Source: Scatomonas sp963930955 (GTDB taxonomy: Bacteria > Bacillota > Clostridia > Lachnospirales > Lachnospiraceae). Taken from it: DNA of 64,000 nt. The notes beneath the pieces are model-generated. The model saw only the letters and a program-made list of their open reading frames with translations, was not told the DNA's origin and did not search any database. The position numbers and the translations under genes are program-made. Where the stretch lies: contig OZ006967.1 in assembly GCA_963930955.1 (NCBI GenBank), positions 1,922,001 through 1,986,000 on the forward strand. Reading direction: 5' to 3'. Each line of letters begins with the position of its first letter. Position 1 is the stretch's first letter. Below are positions 7,940 through 17,348 of this stretch, piece after piece.

Positions 7940-10576
7940 ATGAAAAAATATGGCGTCAATGAACTGCGGCGGATGTTCCTGGAGTTTTTTGAGAGCAAGG
8001 GACATCTGGCAATGAAGAGTTTTTCTCTGATCCCGCAGAACGATAAAAGTCTGCTGCTGATTAATTCCGGTATGGCTCCCTTAAAGCCCTATTTTACCGG
8101 AGCGGAGATCCCTCCCCGAAGAAGGGTCACCACCTGCCAGAAGTGCATCCGCACCGGCGATATTGAGAACGTGGGAAAAACCGCCCGCCACGGAACCTTT
8201 TTTGAGATGCTGGGCAACTTTTCCTTCGGAGATTATTTCAAGAGAGAGGCCATTCACTGGTCCTGGGAGTTCCTGACAGAAGTGGTAGGGCTGCCGGCGG
8301 ACCGGCTGTATCCCTCCGTCTATCTGGAGGATGACGAGGCGTTTAAGATCTGGAATGAGGAGATCGGAATTGCCCCGGAGCGGATTTTTAAATTCGGAAA
8401 AGAAGATAATTTCTGGGAGCACGGCAGCGGCCCCTGCGGTCCCTGCTCCGAGATCTATTATGACCGGGGAGAAAAGTACGGCTGCGGGAAACCGGACTGC
8501 ACCGTAGGCTGCGACTGTGACCGCTATATGGAAGTCTGGAACAATGTGTTTACCCAGTTTGACAACGATGGACAGGGGAACTATACAGAACTGGATCAGA
8601 AGAACATCGACACAGGCATGGGCCTGGAGCGTCTGGCGGTGGTAGTGCAGGACGTGGACTCCCTCTTTGACGTGGATACCATCCAGGCGCTGCGGGACAA
8701 GGTCTGCCAGATCGCAGGCAAAGAGTACCACAAAGACCATCAGGACGATGTGTCTATCCGCCTCATTACCGATCACATCCGTTCCGCTACCTTTATGATC
8801 TCCGATGGTATTATGCCCACCAACGAGGGACGGGGCTACGTGCTCCGCCGGCTGATCCGCCGTGCGGCCCGCCATGGAAGGCTTCTGGGCATTGAAAGGC
8901 CCTTCCTTTCCGAACTGTCCGCCTCTGTAATAGAGGGAAGCAAAGACGGCTATCCGGAGCTGGAGGAGAAAAAGGAGTTTATCTTTAACGTTCTGAATAA
9001 CGAGGAGAAGCAGTTTAACAAGACTATCGACCAGGGACTCCGGATCCTGTCCGAACTGGAGGAAAAGATGGCTGCTTCCGGGGAGAAGATCCTCTCCGGC
9101 GCGGACGCTTTCCGTCTCTATGATACCTACGGTTTCCCCATGGATCTGACCAGGGAGATTCTCCAGGAGAAAGGGTATTCCATTGACGAGGAAGGCTTTG
9201 CCGCATCCATGAAGGAGCAGCAGGAACGGGCCAGAAACGCCAGGGAGACCTCCAACTATATGGGAGCGGACGCCACGGTCTACGACCTGATTGATCCCTC
9301 TATCACCACCAGCTTTGTGGGCTATGATCATCTGACCTGGGAGTCTCCCGTGACGGTGCTTACCGGGGAGACGGAGCTGAAGGATTCCCTTATGGAAGGG
9401 GAAAAAGGCACCATCCTGGTACAGGAAACGCCTTTCTACGCCACCATGGGCGGCCAGGAGGGAGATACCGGTCTGATCCGGGGCGCCAACGGTGTCTTTG
9501 AAGTGCAGGATACCATTCATCTTAGAGGCGGCCGGTACGGCCATGTGGGCTTTATGAAGTCCGGCATGATTTCCGCCGGGGAGAAGGTGACTCTGGAAGT
9601 GAATGAAGCCTCCAGACTGGATACAGAGAAAAACCACAGCGCCACCCATCTGCTGCAGAAGGCCCTGAAGACGGTGCTGGGCACCCACGTAGAACAGAAA
9701 GGATCCCTGGTGACGCCCGGCAGACTGCGTTTTGACTTTGCCCATTTCCAGGCCATGACCGAAGAGGAGATCCGGAAGGTGGAGGATCTGGTCAACCAGA
9801 AGATCCGGGAAAACCTTACTGTAAAGACCGATATCATGTCTCTGGAAGATGCCAAGAAGACGGGAGCCATGGCTCTCTTCGGAGAAAAATACGGGGATCA
9901 GGTCCGGGTGGTTTCTATGGGAGATTTCTCCCGGGAACTCTGCGGCGGAACTCACGTAAAAGCAACCGGGGAGATTACCCTCTTTAAGATCCTGTCCGAG
10001 GCAGGAGTAGCCGCCGGCGTCCGCCGGATCGAGGCCCTTACCGGACAGGCGGTTATCGATTACTATAAGAAAGAAGAAGAAGAGCTGCAGGAGATTGCCG
10101 CCCTGCTGAAAACCAACGCCGCCGGCATCCGGGAGAAGATCACTCATCTCCAGTCGGAGGTGAAAGCTCTCCACAGCGAAAACGAGTCCCTGAAGAGCAA
10201 GATGGCCCAGGAGTCCTTAGGAGACGTGATGGATCAGGTAACAGAAGTAAAAGGCGTGAAGCTCCTGGCTGCGGCAGTGCCGGAGGTGGATATGAACGGC
10301 CTGCGGGAACTGGGAGACAGTCTGAAAGAGAAACTGGGACAGGGAGTTGTAGTTCTGGCTTCCGCCAAGGACGGAAAAGTGAACCTGATTGCCATGGTTA
10401 CCGAAGAAGCCCAGAAAAAAGGCGCCCATGCCGGCAATCTGATCAAGGCGGCGGCGGCTGTGGTAGGCGGAGGCGGCGGCGGCCGTCCCGGTATGGCCCA
10501 GGCCGGCGGCAAAAATCCCGCCAAAATTCCGGAGGCCATCGGGAAGATCCCGGACATTCTGGCAGAACAGCTGTAA
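7940..10576 (+). CDS. alaS: Alanyl-tRNA synthetase
   Basis: An 878-residue class II synthetase of full family length. Domains in order: catalytic core (FFEMLGNFSFGDYFK, about residue 75-90; HGSGPCGPCSEIYYD near 160), tRNA-recognition region, editing domain with the zinc ligands HSATH (about 565) and CGGTH (about 670), then a coiled coil and the C-Ala domain ending in a glycine-rich GGGGGGRPGMAQAGGK stretch. It charges tRNA-Ala and hydrolyses Ser-tRNA-Ala and Gly-tRNA-Ala. Ribosome site TAGGAGGA at 7924-7931 before ATG 7940. It has its own promoter and no T-box. Confidence 0.98.
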   Translation: MKKYGVNELRRMFLEFFESKGHLAMKSFSLIPQNDKSLLLINSGMAPLKPYFTGAEIPPRRRVTTCQKCIRTGDIENVGKTARHGTFFEMLGNFSFGDYFKREAIHWSWEFLTEVVGLPADRLYPSVYLEDDEAFKIWNEEIGIAPERIFKFGKEDNFWEHGSGPCGPCSEIYYDRGEKYGCGKPDCTVGCDCDRYMEVWNNVFTQFDNDGQGNYTELDQKNIDTGMGLERLAVVVQDVDSLFDVDTIQALRDKVCQIAGKEYHKDHQDDVSIRLITDHIRSATFMISDGIMPTNEGRGYVLRRLIRRAARHGRLLGIERPFLSELSASVIEGSKDGYPELEEKKEFIFNVLNNEEKQFNKTIDQGLRILSELEEKMAASGEKILSGADAFRLYDTYGFPMDLTREILQEKGYSIDEEGFAASMKEQQERARNARETSNYMGADATVYDLIDPSITTSFVGYDHLTWESPVTVLTGETELKDSLMEGEKGTILVQETPFYATMGGQEGDTGLIRGANGVFEVQDTIHLRGGRYGHVGFMKSGMISAGEKVTLEVNEASRLDTEKNHSATHLLQKALKTVLGTHVEQKGSLVTPGRLRFDFAHFQAMTEEEIRKVEDLVNQKIRENLTVKTDIMSLEDAKKTGAMALFGEKYGDQVRVVSMGDFSRELCGGTHVKATGEITLFKILSEAGVAAGVRRIEALTGQAVIDYYKKEEEELQEIAALLKTNAAGIREKITHLQSEVKALHSENESLKSKMAQESLGDVMDQVTEVKGVKLLAAAVPEVDMNGLRELGDSLKEKLGQGVVVLASAKDGKVNLIAMVTEEAQKKGAHAGNLIKAAAAVVGGGGGGRPGMAQAGGKNPAKIPEAIGKIPDILAEQL

Positions 10577-10602
10577 TTCTTTCAGAAAATGTATAAAATT
10601 GG

Positions 10603-10630
10603 TTGACGAACAGCAAAAATCTGCTATAAT
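10603..10630 (+). promoter_or_regulatory. Promoter of rpsU
   Basis: TTGACG at 10603-10608, a 16-base spacer and TATAAT at 10625-10630, about 78 bases upstream of the rpsU start. Confidence 0.8.
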
Positions 10631-10707
10631 AATACCAGTGCAAAAAAATACCCGTACAGTTGTATTTAAGCACAATCTACAACTGGAGGGAGGTTAGGTG
10701 TGAGAAG

Positions 10708-10884
10708 ATGTCAAATGTAATCGTTAAAGAAAACGAGACTCTGGACAGCGCCTTACGCAGATTCAAACGCAGCTGCGCAAAGGCCGGTATCCAGCAGGAG
10801 ATCCGCAAGAGAGAGCATTACGAGAAACCCAGCGTTCGTCGTAAGAAAAAATCCGAAGCGGCCAGAAAACGTAAATATAATTAA
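10708..10884 (+). CDS. rpsU: 30S ribosomal protein S21
   Basis: A 58-residue basic protein, the exact usual length for S21, a small-subunit protein involved in initiation. The sequence has the family start MSNVIVKENETLDSALRRF, the RSCAKAGIQQEIRKREHYEKP core and a lysine/arginine-rich tail. The open frame begins at 10660, but the family N terminus is at ATG 10708; an AGGTG (10696-10700) is 7 bases upstream and a stronger GGAGGGAGG lies at 10685-10693. It is a single-gene unit with its own promoter and a strong terminator. Confidence 0.97.
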   Translation: MSNVIVKENETLDSALRRFKRSCAKAGIQQEIRKREHYEKPSVRRKKKSEAARKRKYN

Positions 10885-10892
10885 TTGTGCCG

Positions 10893-10923
10893 AAAAAGCC
10901 TTGACGTATGTCAGGGCTTTTTT
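10893..10923 (+). terminator. Intrinsic terminator after rpsU
   Basis: AAAAAGCCTTGAC, GTAT loop, GTCAGGGCTTTTTT: a stable stem followed by a U-run. TTGACG within it plus TACTAT at 10925-10930 (18-base spacing) could form a promoter for the following cardiolipin synthase gene, but this is speculative. Confidence 0.92.
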
Positions 10924-10981
10924 GTACTATAGACACTGGAACGTAGACAGAATTCTTATTACATCAGAGAAGGCGTGGAAT

Positions 10982-12535
10982 ATGATTTTTGGTACAATCA
11001 AGAAGATTCTTAAGTTTCTTTCTAATCGGATTACTGTAACAGTAATTGCTCTGTTCATCCAGTTCATGTTTTATTTCCTGATCTACTGGTATCTGACCAG
11101 CCGGTATATGGTGGCGTATGTAATCATGTGGACGGTGGCAGTGATCACGGTCCTCTGGCTTACCAACAGCCGCATCAATCCTGGTTACAAGCTGATCTGG
11201 ACCAGTCTGATCCTGGCGCTGCCATTGGTAGGCATCGTTATGTATTTTTCTGCCGGGAAATCCCGGGTCGCAAAGCTTTTTCAGCAGGAAATGAAAAAAA
11301 TAGAAGCAGAAATGGGAGATGCGCTGGAAGAAGATCCCAAGGTAAGAGAAAATATGGACGCGGAAGACCTGGGAATCTCCAATCAGTCCCGGTATCTTCT
11401 GCGGGTGGCCCAGGCTCCGGCCTACGAGCATACGGTAACAGAATATTTTCCCGTAGGAGAAGACTGGTTTGCCCGTTTTACTGAGGAACTGAAAAAGGCG
11501 AAACATTATATCTTTCTGGAATTTTTTATTATCAGTCCCGGGTATATGTGGGATACGGTACTGGAAATTCTGAAGCAGAAGGCCAAGGAAGGCGTGGACG
11601 TCCGGGTTATATACGATGGAATGATCTGCGTCACCACCCTGCCCTCCAAGTATTACAAAGTGCTTCAGTCCTACGGCATTAAGTGCGCTGCTTTTAATCC
11701 TTTCCGCCCGGTACTGAATATTATCCAGAACAACCGGGATCACCGGAAGATTGCTGTCATCGACGGACATACAGCCTTTACAGGGGGCGTGAATCTGTCG
11801 GATGAATATATCAATCAGAAAGAGCGGTTCGGCCACTGGAAGGACTCCGGCGTATATCTCCACGGAGAAGCGGTCTGGAGTTTTACGGTCATGTTTTTGA
11901 AAATGTGGTCGGTGATCACCGGGCTTCCCTGCGATCTTTCTTCTGTATACCGGCCCAACCAGTACTATCTGGAGACCTTCCCCAGCGACGGTTTTGTTCA
12001 GCCCTACGGGGATTCTCCTCTGGATGAGGAGACTGTGGGAGAAAATGTTTACCGGAATATCATCAGCAACGCAAAAAAATATGTTTACATCTTTACCCCG
12101 TACCTGGTTCTGGATAATGAGATGATGACGGAACTGTGCACCGCTTCCAAAAAAGGCGTGGATGTGCGGATCGTTACGCCGGGGATTCCGGATAAAAAGA
12201 TGGTTTTTCTCCTGTCCCAGTCCTATTATGAACAGCTGCTGGAATCCGGAGTCCGGATCTACGAGTATACGCCGGGCTTTATCCACTCGAAAAGCTTTGT
12301 TTCGGATGACGAGATTGCGGTAGTGGGATCTATCAACCTGGATTACCGAAGCCTTTATCTTCATTTTGAGTGCGGCTGCTGGATGTATCAGACCCAATCG
12401 GTCCTGCAGGTAAAAGAGGATGCTCTGAATACCTTTGCGGTTTCCAGGGAGATCGATCTGGATTTCTGCAGAAACAGGCACATAGCAGTCCGGGGATTTC
12501 AGGCGATCCTGCGACTCATCGCACCGACACTCTGA
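10982..12535 (+). CDS. cls: Cardiolipin synthase
   Basis: A 517-residue membrane enzyme that joins two phosphatidylglycerol molecules into cardiolipin. Two N-terminal transmembrane helices (FIQFMFYFLIYWYL and the LILALPLVGIVMYF region) precede two phospholipase-D domains with HKD motifs: HRKIAVIDGHTAFTGG near residue 253 and HSKSFVSDDEIAVVGS near 434. The open frame extends to 10901, overlapping the rpsU terminator; ATG 10982 with AAGG at 10968-10971 gives the normal N terminus (MIFGTIKKILKFL). pgsA, which supplies the substrate lipid, is elsewhere in this window. Confidence 0.95.
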   Translation: MIFGTIKKILKFLSNRITVTVIALFIQFMFYFLIYWYLTSRYMVAYVIMWTVAVITVLWLTNSRINPGYKLIWTSLILALPLVGIVMYFSAGKSRVAKLFQQEMKKIEAEMGDALEEDPKVRENMDAEDLGISNQSRYLLRVAQAPAYEHTVTEYFPVGEDWFARFTEELKKAKHYIFLEFFIISPGYMWDTVLEILKQKAKEGVDVRVIYDGMICVTTLPSKYYKVLQSYGIKCAAFNPFRPVLNIIQNNRDHRKIAVIDGHTAFTGGVNLSDEYINQKERFGHWKDSGVYLHGEAVWSFTVMFLKMWSVITGLPCDLSSVYRPNQYYLETFPSDGFVQPYGDSPLDEETVGENVYRNIISNAKKYVYIFTPYLVLDNEMMTELCTASKKGVDVRIVTPGIPDKKMVFLLSQSYYEQLLESGVRIYEYTPGFIHSKSFVSDDEIAVVGSINLDYRSLYLHFECGCWMYQTQSVLQVKEDALNTFAVSREIDLDFCRNRHIAVRGFQAILRLIAPTL

Positions 12536-12593
12536 CAGATTAAAGTACTGGAAAATTCTATCCTCTCATAAACTGGTAGCAGAATAGATGATA

Positions 12594-12637
12594 GCGTCTG
12601 TGTACAAGGGAGCGTGCTGCTCCCTGTACACAGACGC
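12594..12637. repeat. Short palindromic member of the TGTACAAGGGG repeat family
   Basis: A 44-bp near-perfect palindrome (GCGTCTGTGTACAAGGGAGC .. GCTCCCTGTACACAGACGC), ending 12 bases before the dacF start. Read on the minus strand its centre is GCAGCACGCTCCC, resembling the left-end core CAACACGCTCC of the 277-bp elements at 32938 and 35447. It looks like a degenerate, internally deleted copy. It may also fold as an RNA hairpin after cls, but has no U-run. Confidence 0.75.
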
Positions 12638-12649
12638 CAGGGAGGGACT

Positions 12650-13834
12650 ATGAAAAAAATAATCTGCGCCCTGCTGGCTCTGACTCTGCTGCCCTTTTTT
12701 TCGGTTCCGGCGGCGGCTGACCCAGAACTGGAAATTTCCGCGCCTGCCGCCGTGCTGATGGAAGAGAGCACAGGAGAGATTCTGTACGAAAAGAATGGGG
12801 AGGAACAGAGGAGCCCGGCAAGTATTACAAAAATCATGACCATGCTCCTGATTTTTGAAGAACTGGAAAAAGGAGGAATCCATCTGGAGGATTCCGTTGT
12901 AACCAGCGCCCGGGCGCAGAGTATGGGAGGTTCCCAGGTCTTTCTGGAGGCAGGGGAAGAGCAGACTGTGGAAACTCTTATAAAATGTATTGTGGTGGCT
13001 TCCGGCAACGATGCTTCCGTAGCTATGGCTGAGTATATAGCAGGCAGCGAACCGGAGTTTGTATCCCGTATGAATGAAAAAGCGGAAGAATTAGGAATGA
13101 CAGGCACCCATTTTGAGGATTGCTGCGGACTTACCGGGTCTGCCGGACACTATACCACAGCCAGGGATGTGGCTCTTATGTCCAGAGAACTGATCCGGCG
13201 CTATCCCCAGGTGCTGGAGTATTCCTCCATCTGGATGGAAGATATCACCCATGTGACCGCCCGGGGAACAGAACCCTTTACCCTGGCCAATACCAACAAA
13301 ATGATCCGCAGCTACGAAGGCTGCGTGGGTCTCAAGACGGGAAGCACAGACGCGGCCGGGTATTGCGTCAGCGCCGTGGCCAAAAGAGACAATCTGACTC
13401 TGATCGGGGTGATCCTGGGAGCGGAGAATCACAAGGTCCGGTTTCAGGAAGCGGCTTCCCTGCTGGATTACGGGTTTGGCAATTGCCGGCTGTATGTAGA
13501 TGAAAATCAGGAACCCCTGTCCCCCATCCCGGTGGAGGGAGCTATGGTTTCGGAGGCTCCTGTGGCCTATGAAGAGGAATTTCGCTTCCTGGATACGAAA
13601 GGAAGGGATCTGTCCAGGATCCGCAAAACCCTGGAACTGCCGGAACAGGTAACCGCGCCGGTAAGAAAGGGGGAGAATGCGGGAAGAGCCGTCTTTTTTC
13701 TTGAGGAGGAAGAACTGGGGAGTACCGCCGTTATTTATACGGAAACTATAGAAAAAGCAGATTACAAAGATTATCTGCAGCGGGTCTTTGAGATGTTTCT
13801 GGGAGAAAGACCGGAGAGGGGAGAGACCGGATAA
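12650..13834 (+). CDS. D-alanyl-D-alanine carboxypeptidase, DacF/PBP5 type (first copy)
   Basis: A 394-residue secreted or membrane-associated serine carboxypeptidase that trims the terminal D-Ala from peptidoglycan stem peptides. A signal peptide (MKKIICALLALTLLPFF..) is followed by the three active-site motifs: SITK (SPASITKIM), SGN (VVASGNDAS) and KTG (GLKTGSTDAAGYC). The C-terminal part is the beta-rich PBP5-like domain. GGGAGGG at 12640-12646 precedes ATG 12650; the frame opens at 12614 inside the palindromic repeat, which is not coding. A paralogue lies at 17349. It is followed after 19 bases by larC, so these are probably cotranscribed. Confidence 0.92.
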   Translation: MKKIICALLALTLLPFFSVPAAADPELEISAPAAVLMEESTGEILYEKNGEEQRSPASITKIMTMLLIFEELEKGGIHLEDSVVTSARAQSMGGSQVFLEAGEEQTVETLIKCIVVASGNDASVAMAEYIAGSEPEFVSRMNEKAEELGMTGTHFEDCCGLTGSAGHYTTARDVALMSRELIRRYPQVLEYSSIWMEDITHVTARGTEPFTLANTNKMIRSYEGCVGLKTGSTDAAGYCVSAVAKRDNLTLIGVILGAENHKVRFQEAASLLDYGFGNCRLYVDENQEPLSPIPVEGAMVSEAPVAYEEEFRFLDTKGRDLSRIRKTLELPEQVTAPVRKGENAGRAVFFLEEEELGSTAVIYTETIEKADYKDYLQRVFEMFLGERPERGETG

Positions 13835-13853
13835 AAGAGGAGGCAGATACGGT

Positions 13854-15071
13854 ATGGAAAAAATATTATACCTGGAGTGCAGCTCCGGAATCAGCGGAGA
13901 TATGACCGTGGGAGCTCTGCTGGATCTGGGGGCGGATCCGGAATATCTGAAGACAGAATTGAAAAAGCTTCCGGCAGAAGGATACAGGCTGCATTTCGGC
14001 AGAAAATCTTCCAAAGGCATCGATGCCTTTGATTTTGACGTAATCCTGGAGGAAGAACACGACCATTCCCATGGACACAGCCATCGAACCATGAGAGAGA
14101 TCCGGGAAATGATCAGCGGTTCCGGACTTTCTGAAAAAGTGAAGGAAATATCCCTGAAAATTTTTACGGTACTTGCGGAAGCGGAAGGCAAGGTGCACGG
14201 AAAACCGCCGGAAGAAGTGGGATTTCATGAGGTTGGGGCAGCGGACTCCATTGCAGATATTGTGGGAACCGCCCTCTGTCTGGAAAATCTGGGAATTGAC
14301 AGAATCGTGTATTCCCGCATCTGTGAAGGAAGGGGCCATATCTGGTGTCAGCACGGACTGATGCCGGTCCCGGTTCCGGCTGTACTGGAACTGGCCCGGA
14401 GCCATGAACTGTCTCTTTCCCTTACGGATACGGAAGGGGAAATGGTGACCCCTACAGGAGCGGCTATCTTAGCAGCCCTGGCACAGAAAGATGAGGATCC
14501 CCTGAAGGATAGAAGGATCGCTGCCATTGGCCTGGGGGCCGGGAAGAAAGAGTTTGCGCATGCCAATATCCTGCGGGCTCTTTTGCTGGAGGGCCCGGAA
14601 AGGGAAACGGAAAGCCTGGAAACCGTATGGGTGCTGGAGACCAACGTGGATGATGCCAGCGGTGAAGAACTGGGATACTGCATTGAGAGCCTGCTGAAAG
14701 CCGGGGCCAAAGATGCCTGCTGTATTCCTATGTGGATGAAAAAACACCGGCCAGCCTATCTGCTGCAGGTAATCTGCGACGAGGAACACAGGGAGAAGCT
14801 GGAAAATATTCTTTTCAGAGAAACTACTTCCATCGGATTCCGCAGGTACCGGCAGGAGAGACGGACCCTTCCCCGGAGGGAAGGAGTTCTGGAAACCAGC
14901 CTGGGGCCGGTGCGCGTGAAATACTGCCGCCACCTGGATCAGGTTTTTGCTTATCCGGAATATGAGGACGCGGCTGCGGCGGCGGAAAAAACAGGACTGC
15001 CCTTCCGGCAGGTCATGGAAAGAATCCGTAGGGAAGCTGCGGAGCAGGTTGCGTCAGAAAGAGAAATATAG
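13854..15071 (+). CDS. larC: Nickel-pincer cofactor nickel-insertion protein LarC
   Basis: A 405-residue protein that matches LarC, a CTP-dependent cyclometallase inserting Ni into the pincer nucleotide used by lactate racemase and related LarA enzymes. Characteristic segments: YLECSSGISGDMTVGALLDLG at the N terminus, a histidine-rich stretch EEEHDHSHGHSHR near residue 65, VGFHEVGAADSIADIVG, EMVTPTGAAILAAL and VWVLETNVDDASGEELGYC. GAGGAGG at 13837-13843 is 10 bases from ATG 13854. It is a single uninterrupted frame, not split into larC1/larC2. No larA, larB or larE is in the window, so its partners are elsewhere. Confidence 0.93.
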   Translation: MEKILYLECSSGISGDMTVGALLDLGADPEYLKTELKKLPAEGYRLHFGRKSSKGIDAFDFDVILEEEHDHSHGHSHRTMREIREMISGSGLSEKVKEISLKIFTVLAEAEGKVHGKPPEEVGFHEVGAADSIADIVGTALCLENLGIDRIVYSRICEGRGHIWCQHGLMPVPVPAVLELARSHELSLSLTDTEGEMVTPTGAAILAALAQKDEDPLKDRRIAAIGLGAGKKEFAHANILRALLLEGPERETESLETVWVLETNVDDASGEELGYCIESLLKAGAKDACCIPMWMKKHRPAYLLQVICDEEHREKLENILFRETTSIGFRRYRQERRTLPRREGVLETSLGPVRVKYCRHLDQVFAYPEYEDAAAAAEKTGLPFRQVMERIRREAAEQVASEREI

Positions 15072-15083
15072 TAAGATAGGTCC

Positions 15084-15902
15084 ATGAAAAAATTTGCAGT
15101 CAAGACATATTATTTAAAGAAAAACAATGGAAACGGACCGGGGAGCCATCCTCTGCGGTTCGTTTTTCTTACGGATCTGCACAGTGTAGATATAGGCGGA
15201 GAAAACCGGTTTCTGCTGACGGAGATCCGGAAGTTTCATCCGGATCTGGTGCTTTGCGGCGGGGACATGATCGTCGGAAAACCGGACCAAGATCCCAAGA
15301 CTGCCCTGCATCTTATGGCGGAGATCCGAAAGGAATATCCGGTTATCCATGCTCTGGGAAACCATGAGTACCGGGGTAAAATTTATCCGGATGTTTACGG
15401 CAGTCTTTATGAGGATTATCATAAAGGACTGGAAAAACTGGGAGTGATCCTGCTGGATAATGAAAAGGTTTCCCTGACTTTTTCCGGTTTTCCGGTTACA
15501 GTATACGGGCTCACGATTTCCAGAGAGTATTACCAGCGTTTTTCCAGGCGCAGGCTTCCGTCGGCAGTGATTTCAGAACTTTTAGGGGAGCCGGAGAGAG
15601 AAGGGCTTTCCGTTCTTCTGGCCCATAATCCCCAGCATATGCAGGCATATTTTGACTGGGGCGCGGATCTGACCCTCTGCGGCCATTATCACGGCGGGAT
15701 CATCCGTTTTGGAAAGCATCGGGGGCTGATCAGTCCGGACTTCCGCCTGTTTCCCCGGGAAGCCGCCGGGCTTTTTGAGAAAAACGGCCGTCAGGTAATT
15801 GTCAGCGCCGGACTCGGGGAGCATACTCTGCCGCTGCGGATCCATAATCCCAGGGAACTGACGGCGGTTACGGTTGCGGCAGGTAACGGAAGGGGATTTT
15901 AA
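15084..15902 (+). CDS. Metallophosphoesterase, YkuE-like
   Basis: A 272-residue calcineurin-like phosphoesterase. All metal-ligand blocks are present in order: FLTDLHS, LCGGDMI, ALGNHEYRG, LLAHNPQHM and LCGHYHGG. The C terminus ends in SAGLGEHTLPLRIHNPRELT, as in YkuE-type proteins. Unlike YkuE it has no obvious twin-arginine or long signal segment, so a cytoplasmic or peripheral place is likely. Substrate unknown; related proteins act on UDP-diacylglucosamine-type or cell-wall lipids. It starts 12 bases after larC and ends 17 bases before scpA. Confidence 0.85.
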   Translation: MKKFAVKTYYLKKNNGNGPGSHPLRFVFLTDLHSVDIGGENRFLLTEIRKFHPDLVLCGGDMIVGKPDQDPKTALHLMAEIRKEYPVIHALGNHEYRGKIYPDVYGSLYEDYHKGLEKLGVILLDNEKVSLTFSGFPVTVYGLTISREYYQRFSRRRLPSAVISELLGEPEREGLSVLLAHNPQHMQAYFDWGADLTLCGHYHGGIIRFGKHRGLISPDFRLFPREAAGLFEKNGRQVIVSAGLGEHTLPLRIHNPRELTAVTVAAGNGRGF

Positions 15903-15919
15903 GAAAAGAGGAAGAACAG

Positions 15920-16717
15920 ATGGCAATACCTGTAAAATTACCGGTGTTTGAGGGACCCCTGGATCTGCTCCTGCACCTGATCGATAAGAATAAAATTGAT
16001 ATTTACGATATTCCCATTGCGGAAATTACGGATCAGTATCTGGAATACATCCGTCAGATGGATCATGAGGATATGAATGTGACCAGCGAGTTCATGGTTA
16101 TGGCGGCTACCCTGATCGACATCAAATGCAGAATGCTTCTGCCAAGAGAGGTGAATGAGGAAGGGGAAGAGGAAGATCCCAGAGAAGATCTGGTGGCCCA
16201 GCTGCTGGAGTATAAAAAATACAAGTATATATCCGGCGAACTCCGGGATCGGATGGAAGAGGCGGGACAGGCTTTCTATCGAAAGCAGAATCTGCCGGAA
16301 AGTGTTCTGACCTACCGCCCGGAAGTGAACACCAGAGAACTTCTGGAAGGCATTACGCTGGAAGATCTGCATAAGGTTTTTCAGGAGGTTCTGCGAAGGC
16401 AGGAAGATAAGATCGATCCTATCCGGAGCCGTTTCGGCCATATCGAAAAGGAAGAAGTATCTCTGCCGGATAAAATGACTTTTGTGGAGCAGTACGCTGT
16501 GAAAAAAAGACGCTTTTCCTTCAGAAATCTTTTGGAAGGCCAGAAGAGCCGTACCCAGCTGGTGGTTACTTTTCTGGCAGTCCTTGAGTTAATGAAGACA
16601 GGAAAGATCCGGATTACGCAGGAAAAAATTTTCGGGGAAATCCAGATCCAGTCCCTGGAGGATCCGGATACCCAGGTGGTTCCTTATACGGAAGAGGTGA
16701 CGAAACATGTTGGATGA
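15920..16717 (+). CDS. scpA: Segregation and condensation protein A
   Basis: The 265-residue kleisin of the SMC-ScpAB condensin complex, which organises and segregates the chromosome. The N-terminal SMC-binding part (VKLPVFEGPLDLLLHLIDKNKIDIYDIPIAEITDQY) and the acidic middle (NEEGEEEDPREDL) are typical, and the C-terminal winged helix follows (FLAVLELMKTGKIRITQEKIFGEI). AAAGAGGAAG precedes ATG 15920. The end overlaps scpB by 11 bases, giving translational coupling of the two subunits. Confidence 0.97.
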   Translation: MAIPVKLPVFEGPLDLLLHLIDKNKIDIYDIPIAEITDQYLEYIRQMDHEDMNVTSEFMVMAATLIDIKCRMLLPREVNEEGEEEDPREDLVAQLLEYKKYKYISGELRDRMEEAGQAFYRKQNLPESVLTYRPEVNTRELLEGITLEDLHKVFQEVLRRQEDKIDPIRSRFGHIEKEEVSLPDKMTFVEQYAVKKRRFSFRNLLEGQKSRTQLVVTFLAVLELMKTGKIRITQEKIFGEIQIQSLEDPDTQVVPYTEEVTKHVG

Positions 16718-17276
16718 AAAAATGCAGGCTGCCGCAGAGGCAATCCTGTTTGCCATGGGGGATTCGGTAGAATTGTCCAGAATGGCGGCGGCCCTGGAAC
16801 AATCTCCAGAAGAAACCCGGAAAATACTGAGACAGCTGGGGGAAAGCTATGAAGCGGAGGGGCGGGGGATCCGCCTTATAGAACTGGAAAACAGCTATCA
16901 GCTGTGTACGAAAAAAGAATATTACAGCTATCTGATAAAAATTGCCAGCCAGCCGAAAAAAGCGGCGCTTACGGACGTCATGCTGGAGACCCTGTCCATC
17001 ATCGCCTATAAACAGCCGGTAACAAAAGCTGAAATTGAAAAAATCCGGGGGGTCAAGTGCGACCATGCAGTAAACAAGCTGGTAGAGTACGGGCTGGTCC
17101 AGGAACTGGGGCGGCTGAACGCTCCGGGAAGGCCGCTGCTTTTCGGCACCACCGAGGAATTTCTCCGGGACTTCGGCATTGCATCCCAGGATAATCTGCC
17201 GGAGATCAATCCGGTGGTACTGGAGGATTTTAAAGAAGAGGCGGCTGCAGAAGCGGCGGTTACCGTGGACGTTTAA
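16707..17276 (+). CDS. scpB: Segregation and condensation protein B
   Basis: A 189-residue double winged-helix protein that dimerises and binds ScpA in the SMC complex. Family signatures: EAILFAMGDSVEL, the IRLIELENSYQLCTKKEY strand pair, ALTDVMLETLSIIAYKQPVTKAEIEKIRGV and GLVQELGRLNAPGRPLLFGTTEEFLRDFG. It overlaps the end of scpA, the conserved pair arrangement in Firmicutes. Confidence 0.97.
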   Translation: MLDEKMQAAAEAILFAMGDSVELSRMAAALEQSPEETRKILRQLGESYEAEGRGIRLIELENSYQLCTKKEYYSYLIKIASQPKKAALTDVMLETLSIIAYKQPVTKAEIEKIRGVKCDHAVNKLVEYGLVQELGRLNAPGRPLLFGTTEEFLRDFGIASQDNLPEINPVVLEDFKEEAAAEAAVTVDV

Positions 17277-17348
17277 GAGATAACCGGGGTATGAATGAAA
17301 GCGGGGATTTTTCCATACACTATATCCAGATAGGAGGATTTGGGGTGT

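Noticed and set aside
8081..10174. 697-codon minus-strand frame opposite alaS
   Set aside because: Exact shadow of a highly conserved gene in GC-rich codon usage; no ribosome site and no family features.
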